Shown here: piece by piece, positions 43,694 through 54,227 of the stretch | Layout of the letters: each line of letters opens with the position of its first letter | Position numbering within the stretch: the first letter of the stretch is position 1 | Assembly: GCA_021018815.1 (NCBI GenBank) | Contig: JAITYX010000025.1 | Coordinates: 5,566,001-5,630,000, forward strand | From: Talinum fruticosum | Taxonomy: Eukaryota > Streptophyta > Magnoliopsida > Caryophyllales > Talinaceae | Length of the DNA stretch: 64,000 nt | Direction of reading: 5' to 3' | The notes under the pieces: model-generated | The model's database searches: none | Told to the model about the DNA's origin: nothing | What the model saw: only the letters and a program-made list of their open reading frames with translations | Translations under genes and position numbers: made by a program

Positions 43694-45213
43694 TCAACCC
43701 TTAAATACAGCTTCTTTAAAATTGGCGTCCTCATTTTCAATAGGAATTCCTAAAGAGAAGAGTGGGGTGTCCTCAACAAACTCACACACATTTTCACCAT
43801 CCCTACCAAGCAACGTGCCTCTTCCCCTAAAGAATAATAGACCACTTACCATAGTTCGGGTCTTCAATGTAGAATACTTATCTTGCTTAGGATGCCATAA
43901 TGAATTCATCCCCTTTGGGCCCTTCTCTTTGAGATCGGCCATCGTAAATCTCATCTCATCAACTCGGACACCGTTGTTATTGTCAACCCACTTGCACCGA
44001 AAACGGGTTCACAAAAGTTGACATAGTCTAGCTCCCATATATTTTCAATGACTTCGTAATACGACATTTTTGTGACAATGGGATGTTGGTCCTTGGAGCT
44101 GGAAACATAAAGTGTATAAGCCTCTAATATGACCCCACTATTTTGTACGATGCTCCTATTGTCCTGGATCTTTGTATATAAAGAGTATCCATTGATGTCA
44201 AAAGCACGGTAAGAAATGGAATCCTAATAGGACTCTCTAGCCAAGCTTACTAAAGTTTGTGAGATATGTTCTCGTGATTCTTCTAATTGGCTAGTGATTA
44301 CTCTATCTCCGAACCAGTTGACAAATGTGTGATTATGTTGGGTCGATACCCACATATCATTTTTTTTCCTCGGTACTATCTCCTTATGAGAGATTTGTGC
44401 TCATCAATGAGCAATCGCACTTCATCGTTGTTTTGAAGAATATAAAGATGTGCTTGATCTCTTATATCCCGATCGATTGTTAGAATTGTCGGCCCGGTTT
44501 CCCGCCCGGCGATCATCCTCATAAATCGATGTTTTGGAATATCAACAACTTCCATTTGGTCATAGTATTTACAGACATAACTCAACACACTCCTCAGCTA
44601 TGTATGCCTCAACAATAAACTCTCCCGTTCGGTATCGATTTCTAACATACCCTTTGAGAATTTTCATAAAACATTCAAAAGGGTACATCCATCGATAAAA
44701 AAACTAGGCCATAGAATAGCACTTCTCTCACCAAATAGACAATTAGGTGCACCATGATATCAAAAACAGAAGGTGGGAAGTACATCTTAAGTTAGAACAA
44801 TGTAACAACTACGCCGCCCTTAAGATCATCATATTTCTCCAAATCAATGACCTTACTACATATGGCAAAGTCTTGTAATCGACAGTCTAACATGTTTGGG
44901 CATCACGACTTAGATAGCAACTAGCGTAATTTGTTGCATCAAAGCATGAAAAGTATAAGATTTAAAACTGATTAGTCTATAATTAGACATCAAAACTACT
45001 GATGTTTGAAGAATATCCATGTGGCACTTTGAGTTTCTTCAAGATCTCACACAAACGTTGTTTTTTCCTTCTACTCAATGTGTAAGACGGTGAAGGCAAA
45101 TACGTTCTTTTCCCCCTTTGGTTATGGTGCTAATTCCTTCGTATTCCCATTTCACACGAATCGAGTCTTGCTTTCTATCCGGCCTTAGTCTTCCCGGTAT
45201 GTTCAAAAGAGCG
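43694..45213 (-). pseudogene. CACTA A TNP2 transposase, C-terminal half (DUF4218 and DUF4216)
   Basis: This half continues the split transposase gene. From 45213 down it reads ALLNIPGR, then KGGKERICL and CHMDILQTS, then FHALMQQITLVAI, phrases of the DUF4218 entry region. The block near 44700 reads FIDGCTLLNVL where YPFERY is usual, showing decay. A DUF4216-like domain follows at 44220-43694: YRAFDINGYSLYTK, SSSKDQHPIVTKMSYY and VIENIWELDYVNF, ending in GIPIENED. Stops are scattered. In active elements the TNP2 protein binds and cuts the ends; this copy cannot. Confidence 0.87.
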
Positions 45214-45234
45214 CCAATTGAAGACTCAATTTGT

Positions 45235-47626
45235 CTCGTAATTAGATCGGAAGAATTCGAACCGACCATGGAAGGGAGTTCGATTACTCGGAATTTGGAG
45301 ATTTTTGTGACAAGAATGGCATCTCCCACAACTTCTTTGCACGAAGAACTTGTCAACAGAATGGAGTAGTGGAGAGAAAGAACAGAACTCTTGAAGAAAT
45401 AGGAAGGAAAATTATGATTGAAATTATCTACCTTACTATTTATGGGTCGAGGCGATCAACACAAGCAAATTATACACTCAACGGATGCCTCATTAGACCT
45501 ATCCTGAAGAAGACACCTTATGAGTCTGTACAAGGGAAAAAGCCCAACATCTACTACTTCATACCATTCGGATGTAAATGCTTTATGCATAATAATTGTA
45601 GGAAACATCCGGCTAAGTTTGATGCTAGATCGGATGAAGGTATATTCCTGGGTTACTCATCTCATAGTAAAGCTTATTGAATTTTTAACAAAAGGACTAA
45701 CAAAGTGGAAGAAAGTATCCACGTTGTCTTTGATGAGATTGATCTAGGTAGGATAAGTGAATCCACCTTCTCAAATCTCAACCTTAACAGAGATGAAGAT
45801 GACATTGTTGAAACCGAGCTCAGTAAGAGTCAAAATAAAAGAACTGAGACAATTCAAAATGCGGTAACTCGGAATGAGCCAACTCGGAATGATGTCACTC
45901 AGGATGAACAGAATCAAGAGCCAGCTCAAAATAATGAAGAACCGAGCCTATTCAATAAACAAAAATTGGTAAATCGGAGGACGAGTAGACCTTTTAAATA
46001 TGCATCTAGTCACCCACCTGAGAACATACTTTCGATATCAACAGTGGGGTAAGAACTCGTTCTTCATTGCAGAATCTATGTGCAATTTTAACATTCATAT
46101 CATTAATTGAACCTAAAAATGCACTAGAAGCCTTAACCGAACCTGAATGGTTAGAGGCCATGCAAGAAGAGCTAAATCAATTTGAAAAAACCAAGTCCGG
46201 ACTCGACCAAATAACCTTTTGACCACCCAAGTAATAGGAACTAAATGGGTTTTCAAGAACAAACTGGATGAGGAATGGCTGGTAGTCAAAAATAAGGCCG
46301 GATCAATTGCTCGGGGTATAACTAAGAAGACGGAATTGATTGTGGGGAAACCTTTGCACTTATTACTAGGATTGAGGCAATTAGAATTCTCTTAACATTT
46401 TCATCTAGCCTCGAACATCAAACTTTATCAAATGGATATCAAATGTGCATTTCTCAATGGTTATATTCAAGAAGATATTTATGTTGAGCAACCCCCTGGA
46501 TTTGAAAACTCAGAATTTTTAAATCATGTTTTCAAATTGCAAAAGGCTTTATATGGTCTTAAACAAGCTCCCGGAGCTTGGTATGAAAGACTAAGAAGTT
46601 TCTTGGTTGAAAATGATTTCAAAAGAGGTCAGATTGACAAAACTCTTTTCACAAAAACCAAGTGGAATGATTTTCTTATCATTCGGATATATGTTAATGA
46701 TAATCTTTGAAGCTACTAATCAAACTCTATGTCAAGAGTTTTCCGAGTTAATGAAACAGGATTTCCAAATGAGCATGATGGGAGAACTCAATTTCTTTCT
46801 TGGTCCGCAAATCAAACAAGAAAAGGATGGCATCTATGTCCATCAATCTAAGTATACTAAGGACTTATTGAAGAAATACAAGCTACAAGATGTGAAGCAT
46901 GCAGTAACACCTATGAGTAGTAGTTTGAAACTGGACTCAAATAAGAAAGGTAAAGTCGTAGATCGAAACTCTACAAAGGTATGATTAGATCTCTACTTTA
47001 TCTCACATCTAGTAGGCCATATATCATGTTTAACGTCTACCTTTGTGTAAGATTTCAAGCTAATCCTAAGGAATCAAATCTCACTACGGTGAAGAGAATC
47101 TTTAGATATCTTGCAAGACTCGGAATCTTGGTCTATGGTTTTCAAAGAACTCGAACCGACTCTCACTAGATACTTAGATGCTGACTATGTTGGATATAAA
47201 GTTGATAGAAAGAGCACATTAAGAGCATGTCAATTTTTGGGTCAATCCCTCATCTCCTAGCACTCAAAGAAGCGTAACTCACTTGCACTATCAACTCGTT
47301 GAGGCTAAGTACATTGCAGCTGGAGCTTGTCGTGCTCGGATTCACCGGATCAAGCAATACTTGAAGGATCTTGGATTATCATTCACATCTATCGCAATCA
47401 AGTGTGACAACCAAAGTGCAATTAGCATCACTAAGAATCCAGTTCAGCACTCAAAGACAAAGCACATTGAGGTCGGTATCATTTTCCGAGAGACCATTCT
47501 GAGAAAGGTGACATTGAACTTGAGTTTATTCCTACAAAATTTTAACTAGCTAATATTTTCATTAAGCCTCCGAGTGAAAATTAGTTTTACTTTATTAGGA
47601 ATGAGCTTGGCATGTTAAATACATGA
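45235..47626 (+). pseudogene. Copia pol: integrase (part), RT, RNase H (copy 2)
   Basis: The first readable phrase is RTDHGREFDYSEFG near 45250, then VVERKNRTLEEIGRK (45369), both from the integrase. The 45500-46050 part holds the integrase C-terminal DNA-binding region and an Asn/Glu-rich linker. RT starts near 46140 with EWLEAMQEEL, followed by MDIKCAFLNGYIQED and LKQAPGAWYERL (46432-46620). The catalytic box reads YVND near 46690 instead of YVDD. The frame then shifts to MMGELNFFLGPQIK (46770). RNase H spans 46981-47549, with SRPYIMFNVYLC, RIFRYLA, YIAAGACRARI and KCDNQSAI. IRNELGM leads to a stop at 47624. Sequence is close to copy 1. Confidence 0.93.
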
Positions 47627-48024
47627 TTATCTAAGTTATTGCATGATTTACTCTTCCATGATTGAGTGTTATATGCCTTGCGTGAGATAACGAATGGATC
47701 GATGGACTCGGAATGAGACCGAGCTATGAGTTATTAATTTTCCGAGTGTGTTTTGAGTCGATCGGACACTTTATTGAGTCGGACTCGATTATGAGCAAAA
47801 TGGACATCAAAATTTTGTGATCATCTCTAGATAAATGGAGAATCTAAAAATATATTCGAAAACCCTTTCTTATCTCTCTCTTTGTCAAGCAAACAAGTCA
47901 GTAGAACTAGCCGTTGGAAGAAAGCGAGATCAAAAAACTAGTTGTGACTATGCAGAGTGACTCAACGGTCGATAACCGTTGCTTGGTAACCGAGTGAGAA
48001 AGTCGGTTGGGAGCCTTTTCTCGC
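47627..48024. other. Spacer between Copia pol and env-like ORF (copy 2)
   Basis: Non-coding. It corresponds to 9233-9599 of the other copy. It contains several CGAGT and AACCGTTG words. Confidence 0.5.
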
Positions 48025-48192
48025 TATAAATATGATCGCTTCACTTTCTTTCTTTTACTTTACCTAATTATTTCTTGCTCTCTCACTCTCTTTGCTCTCA
48101 AAGATCAATTACTCACTCGCACTCTTTTTCTCCCTCTAATTCTTAATCTTCTTGTTCTCTACTCTCTCTCATTTCTCTCAAACTCTCTAACA
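48025..48192 (+). promoter_or_regulatory. Putative internal promoter and CT-rich leader of env-like ORF (copy 2)
   Basis: TATAAATA at 48025-48032 is followed by a leader of about 160 bases rich in CTCTCACTCTCTTTG, TTTCTC and similar words, then ACAATGCC at the start. Copy 1 has the same plan at similar spacing. A TATA box this far downstream of the LTR suggests an internal transcript; that is inference. Confidence 0.58.
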
Positions 48193-49164
48193 ATGCCTAA
48201 GAGAGGATCTACTCGTGGAAGGAGGTTCGACCACCAAGAAGGCCGGAACCAAGTCCACTCGAGCTGAGGCTTTGCAAGGAAAAGGCAAAGACCCCGCCTC
48301 GGAAGGCCCAAAGTACAACATCGCCCAATACTTCATTCTAGACGACAAGTTCTTTCCAAAACCTCCTTCTCTTGGTTGAAATACCTCCTCAAAATTGGTG
48401 TGTACTCCTATCTTTGTTTACGTGAGTATATTTACCCGGACCTTGTGATCGAGTTCTATACTAACATGTCAATCGGGGATAACATCATCTCCTCTATCAT
48501 TCAAGGCAAGACTTGTTCGACTCAATCTCACTCTACTTCACGGACTTTTCAATGTGAAGTCTCTCTTTCTTAACTCCAATCCAATTACTTTCAATGAAAT
48601 CGCTGATGATTTCTTTACAAAATATGCCAAAGAGCCTCATCCGTACGTAAAGAACTTTTATGTGACTCGGATGACCTCGAAGCTAGACTTTTGTGTTTCA
48701 TTCCGATGAGGACATTCTTCTCCTACTACCCGTCTAAAGAGAACCCCAACTCCAAAGTTTTAAAGGTTCTCTAACATTCTTAAAGGCTACGAAGTAGACC
48801 TCTTTCCTTACATCTTGGAGCGAGATAGCCTTTGTTCCCTTTGATTCTAAGAAGACTCCATATCCTTTCGGAGCTCTTCTCACTCGCTGTTTTCACTCGG
48901 CTTCAAGGCCCTCTTCCTTTTGACCCTCATGAGGTCTTTGAGCCTCGTTGTTTGTCCGGGCAAAAGTTAACTTATTGGTCTTGGATACCGGGAAGTCAAG
49001 CCTGGTGTCTAGGTTCATTCGTCTAAGTTACCACCTCCTCCTCCTACACCTCAAACTCGGACAACTCCGGAGGTCCCACGTTTTCCTATTGGACCCCTAC
49101 TTCTCTGCCTACTCCCTCTATTGAGCTTCTTGAAAAAGTGGCCAACAAGCTTGCTTTTCTTGCT
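48193..49164 (+). pseudogene. Env-like ORF, N-terminal part (copy 2)
   Basis: From ATG 48193 it reads MPKRGSTRG. A one-base frame change near 48225 leads into STTKKAGTKSTRAEA, then NIAQYFILDDKFF and, in a further frame, KYLLKIGVYSYLCLREYIYP and FYTNMSIGDN (48376-48500). Later phrases are FNEIADDFFTKYAKE, YVTRMTSK, ILKGYEVDLFP and CLSGQKLTYWSWIPG. The proline-rich part near 49030-49100 ends in TPSIELLEKVANKL, where the Athila-type insertion breaks it. Copy 1 is similar throughout. No known enzymatic motif is present. The C-terminal part resumes at 56524. Confidence 0.72.
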
Positions 49165-51176
49165 TATATATATATATATATCACTTGTAATCATCATCAA
49201 GAGGAGGAGCCCCACGCAGCCCTTGCTCCCCCTCTTGGCTGGCCGCCCATCACCATCTCCCACGCCGCTCATAACACCCCAGCTGTTGCCCACCTTCCTT
49301 CGCTGCCAAATCCTCAAATCATCACCTCCTCTCGTTGCTCTCGCTACCTCTCACGTTGCTGCCCATTGCCGTCGCAGCCCATTTTCCTACTTCATGCTAT
49401 CACAAATTATCTCACTGCCCACCACAATCTTCATCAATTTAATTATCAATCACTTCCACTTTGATCCCTTGCCAACTCTTGCTTACTCCACCATCATCAT
49501 AATCCATTCAACCACTTCACGCTAGCATTAATCATCGGACATCTTCGTGCAATCAACTTCATCGTTAATCATCAACGGCATCATCCCGAGCTGAAGAAAC
49601 TAATATCGGTAGTATTATTTAGTATTGTAATTTTTTATTAGTAAAGATTGAATTTTTATTGTCAGTTTAAAATTAAAGATGGTATTTTTATTTAGTTTAC
49701 GTGTTTTAAATTACATTATGTTTGAGTAGTTTTTTATACTTAGTATAATCTACTTGAAACCATGTTAAATTATTTATTTTGAAACAAAGTTTCGATCTTT
49801 ATTGTCTTATTGATTAGATTCATGATTATATGATAATTTGATTTTAATGTTTATGATTTTATGTCTAATTAATTAGAGTGCACACTAATTAGTTTTATAT
49901 AAATTCATGCAATAGTTTAAAAGGTTTAAGTACGTAATCGCTCGACCTTTTAGACATAAGTATCACCCTAGTTAATCATGGATGGCTCAAACCCCATCTC
50001 TTTTAATTAGGAAATTATCATAGATACTTCTTAAATCAATTTGCTAGTAGATTGGTTATTAGGTGCTAGACGATATTTTTCTAATACTTAATGCTCTAAT
50101 TTGATTTAATTCTCGTGCTAATGCTAGGGTTATCAATATTAGTAGGGTTTATATTAGGGCTAGACCTAAGTAAACTAATAACTAAGGAAAAATGGGGAAG
50201 ATCCGTTAGTGGTTGTCTTCTACGATTTAGCTCATGGGTAGATCAATTTATGTGTTAATGATAAATAATAATTTGCATGGTGGATATAGATTATACTAAG
50301 TGTTTTTATGAATTTAATATCTTTGATAATTATTTGTTTGCTTTTTAGTTATTTGCTTTAGTTTGTCAATTTTCATTTATAAATTTATAGTCTTTTACTA
50401 TCAATTTCATTACCCCCCTAAAGATCACTATTTTAAGTTATTTTTAATAATTTTATTTTAATTTAATTTTGAGTCTTTATATATTTTAATTTTCAGATTA
50501 TTTTTCTGTCAGCTTTTATTATTTTTGAGTCAGTTTGTTAGAAATTAGTTTTAAAATAGTTTCTTTTATTATTTTTCGTGTTTTATTTTCTTTTAGGGTT
50601 TAGATAGAGTCCTATTTTGATGTGATTAAGTTTTAGAATTTTTGGAATTAATTTGATAATTTTTCATATTTAATTCTTGAATTTAATTACTGCAGGTTTT
50701 TAGTTAAATAAATTCGTAAATTCAGTTTTAAATTTTATTTTTATATTTTTAGGGTCTGGTTAGGTCTAGAAAATTAGTGTTAATATTCTAGGTAATTTTA
50801 GTATTTATTTTCGTAATTAATTTAGTGCAGAATTTTACTTATTTAATTTTCTGTTTTAGAATTTGTTTATTTTCTGCTTTAGTTTTCTGTTTTAATTATT
50901 CTAAAAAATATACAAAAATATTTCTGGATTATTATAGTTTTTTTATTAGGTATAAATTATTTATTTAGTTGTTAGATAATTTTCTATGATTTTTAATTAT
51001 TGAATTTTTTTAATTTATATTTTCTATTTTGTTTTTAAGAGTAGTAAATTTAATTAGATTGAAGCTTGCATGTTATTATATCTTTCATCGTGGATTCGAT
51101 CCCTACTTTCCTATGCTATATTGTTAATTATAAGCCTAATTAGTGGTTTAATTTGTAGCTGTACGACAAGCTAACA
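49165..51176 (+). mobile_element. 5' LTR of Athila-type element, first ~307 bp missing
   Basis: From the TA run at 49165 it follows the 3' LTR (from 54535) to the end GCTAACA (51176). It lacks a 30-bp segment present at 54618-54648, where a GGCCGCCC word is repeated, and differs by a further segment near 50420-50520. The start is fused to host env-like sequence through the TA run. Confidence 0.85.
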
Positions 51177-51181
51177 AATTT

Positions 51182-51199
51182 TGGTGTCGTTGCTTAGGA
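51182..51199 (+). other. Primer binding site of the Athila-type element
   Basis: TGGTGTCGTTGCTTAGGA follows the LTR by five bases. It resembles TGGCGCCGTTGCCGGGGA, the site complementary to tRNA-Asp used by Athila/Tat elements, with four mismatches. Confidence 0.65.
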
Positions 51200-51388
51200 A
51201 ATAAAATAATAGTTGTTAGTTTTTTATTTAATTTAGATTTACTACTTTTATTACTTCTTTGTGACTCTAATAGTTTATTTTTGAAGTTTTTTAGCGTTTT
51301 GTTTTATTTTGATAAGGAGCATAGATTTATTGAAGTTGAAGCCAAGTAAGTGTTTCGATTCTATTTCTGTAAGTTCGAAATTATTGAG

Positions 51389-52750
51389 ATGACTACTTTA
51401 TGTGAACTTGCTGCACCTAACTTGGATACACAACTTCTACCCATCTTATATCCTGCATTGGACCGACTATTAAAATTGAACTCTGAATTTTTAAATATGT
51501 TACCTAAATTTCATGGATCTGCTCGGTGAGGACCCATCATATCAATGAGTTTATTATTACATGTTCCACTATGGAACTTGAGGGAATTACCCAAGACCAA
51601 ATTAAGTTGAGAGCCTTTCCCTTTTCACTTCAGGATAAGGCTAAAGATTGGTTTTATTACCTACCCCTTGCAACATTCACTACATGGACCCGAGTTCATA
51701 CAACATTTTTAGAGAAATTTTTTCCTGCATCTAGGATAGGGTCCACTAGAAAGGAAATTTGTGGCATTAAACAGATGATTGGGGAGACTTTTTCTTAATA
51801 TTGGGAGCGTTTAAATAAATTATGTGCTAGTTATCCCCAACATCAAATTTCCGAGCATTTATTGATTCAATATTTTTATGAAGGTTTATTACCAATAGAT
51901 AAAAATATGGTAGATGTTGCTAGTGGAGCGGCCTTGTTTAATAAGACTCCGACTCAGTGCTAGAGAATTGTTTAATATTATGGCCCAAAATACTCAACAA
52001 TTTGGAATTGAAAATGCCGAATTTAGGGATGTTAATGAGTTCAATTTAGGTCCACCTATAGAGACCCGAGTTGTCCCAAATTACTCGTTATGTTGAACAA
52101 ATTGGTCCAAAGAAATGAAGTAGTAGTTTGTAATATTTGCTATTTAGTGGGTCATGTTGCTAATTCATGCCCTACACAACAAAGAGGGCAAGTGAATGCT
52201 ATTTTTTCCAACCAAGGTCGAATGAATTATAACACATTCTCCAACACTTATGAAGAATGGTATGACTACTCTAACCTTAGGTATGGATTTGAAGAAAACC
52301 CTCTAGAATTTGATCAATCCATTGCTCAGGACAAAACTAATTATCTTTTAGAGCAAATCATTAAGAAGATGGATGACCAGAAAAAGGAGACCGACCTTAG
52401 GTTCCAAAGTTTAGAGATGACCATTAAGCGGGTTCAAGAGAGACAGATTGCCAATGATACCATGCTTAGTAACCTGCAAGCCCAAATGAAATCTCAAACT
52501 TTCCAGGATCCAAAAGAAAATGGCAGTGTCATAACACTTAATAATGGGAAAGAGTTAGAGGAACCTACGAAAAACATAGAGGTAGAGCCGAATTAGAGGT
52601 TAAGGAATCTGAACTTGACCATAACAAAGATGATGCCTCTAATGCTAAGGTAATAGGTGAAAATAAGAAAGATCTTTACAAGCCTATCCCACCTTTTCCT
52701 AGTAGATTAATAAGCACAACTCTTACAATAGACGAGGCAAATGAATCATA
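51389..52750 (+). pseudogene. Athila-type gag
   Basis: From ATG 51389 it reads MTTLCELAAPNLDTQLLP and NMLPKFHGSA. A one-base change at about 51525 leads to HHINEFIITC, KLRAFPFSLQDKAKDW and FLEKFFPASRIGSTRKEI, the hallmark gag core of Athila elements. A TAA near 51797 stands in YWERLNKLCASYP. Next come LIQYFYEGLLPID and FNKTPTQC, then a frame change to ELFNIMAQNTQQFG. A zinc knuckle CNICYLVGHVANSC (near 52119-52160) is intact as CX2CX4HX4C. The last phrase, PIPPFPSRL near 52685, is the usual end of gag before protease. In an active element it packages RNA. Confidence 0.88.
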
Positions 52751-54215
52751 GAAATATCTACGAAGGCGTAAATCAACATTCCTCTTCTAGATACCATGAA
52801 ACAAGAACCTCGTTATGCTATCTTCCTTAAAGATCTATTCACGAACAAATTAAAATTGAAAAGGATCAAAAAGATAAGTGTGGGGAGAATACATCCGCTC
52901 TTTTTCACAAGAAATTTCCCACTAATTGCAAGTATGCAGGAGACCGGATCCGTTTAGTGTGGGAAATGCAATTAAATGATCCTTGAGTCGTAGAGGTGTC
53001 GAGCCAAAGACGGTAAACAAAGGCGCCGGTTGGGAGGCAACCCAACATTTTCAGGGAAGTTTCTATAATTTTTACTTTTATTTTATTTTTATTTTTATTT
53101 TGCATGCATTAGGGAAAATGCATGAATTCGAGTGTGGGGAGTGCATCCTGCATTTTAATTTTATGCATTTATTTTTATCTTATTTTTAAATAAATAAATA
53201 AATAAATTTCTTGTATAGAAATGCATGAATATGAATATATGCTAGGTTAACTTGTTTAAATCTTTCTATTTCTAATTGTTCTTTCCCTTTGTAAGTGAGA
53301 AATTTGAACATGTTAGTTGTCATTCCGAGTTGTTTGAGTTGATCCTTATATATTTCTTCAATTAGTAACAATCATAATTTTTCCGTCAATTTGATCATGT
53401 TATATGATCGTGATAGAGGTAATAAATTGACTTAAACCGTTCACCTAGACTACTGAACTTAGCAAATTGACTCATTGAAATTTTGATTTTTCTTGTTTTG
53501 CCTTTCAAAAAAAAAAACGAAACAAAAGAAAAAACAAAATGTTAGTCTACCAACATGGGTCGGAGTTGGTGGCTCGGCGCCATTTCCCTTAAGTTTAGGT
53601 CTCAAGTTGAGCCTTATGAATGGAGTAACCCATGCTGGGAGAGTCATGCCCCTTTTGGGCCGATCAATGGCTCGAACCATACCGACGAAAAGAAAAAGAA
53701 AAAAATAAAGTATTAACTCCAACACCTCTGTTTGGGTGAGTGGGAGACGAGGAGTGTTATATTTCTAAGACCCTATATGGGCCTCAAATATGTGCTTGAA
53801 TGGAGTTATATATATAATTAAAAAAAAAAAGAAGAGAAAAAGTTTGCAAAAAAAGTTTATTATCGATTTTTAGTGAGTTATCTCGCTGATTCAATGTCTT
53901 TATAACCATACTCGCACCTTAATTTTTCCCATCCTAAAACATTTTAGACCTCTTGACCGGAATATACATTGAAAAAGATGGATAATTTTTGACTGTTGCT
54001 TAAATGAAAGAGATATTGTGAGGCTGATGAATAAACTCTCGATGACAATGAAATGTTTAGTTTTTCACTTGCTTGGGAAAGACAAATTCTCATCAAACTA
54101 TTTTTGAAAGCAAGGCAAACTTAGTGTATACTTTATATTTTATGTGTACCTTTATAAGAAACCGTAATATTAGATCGAATCTTAGATTTCTTTGCACGAG
54201 GACGTCCAAAGTCTA
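52751..54215. other. 3' non-coding part of the Athila-type element
   Basis: No gene. The segment after 52985 with GTCGAGCCAAAGACG and GGCAACCCAAC is the conserved tail downstream of pol in Athila/Tat elements. The rest is AT-rich with A runs near 53508 and 53820. Lys- or Phe-rich frames read through it are not conserved proteins. Confidence 0.6.
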
Positions 54216-54227
54216 AGTGCGGGGATT
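54216..54227 (+). other. Polypurine tract of the Athila-type element
   Basis: The tract AGTGCGGGGATT directly precedes the LTR start TGTTAAG. Confidence 0.68.

Noticed and set aside
49121..49525. Pro/Ser/His-rich open frames at the start of the Athila-type LTR (also 54594-54926)
   Set aside because: They are repeated in both LTRs and run across a TA microsatellite; composition explains them.
53459..53725. Overlapping Lys- and Phe-rich frames on both strands
   Set aside because: They cross poly(A) runs in the non-coding tail of the Athila-type element.
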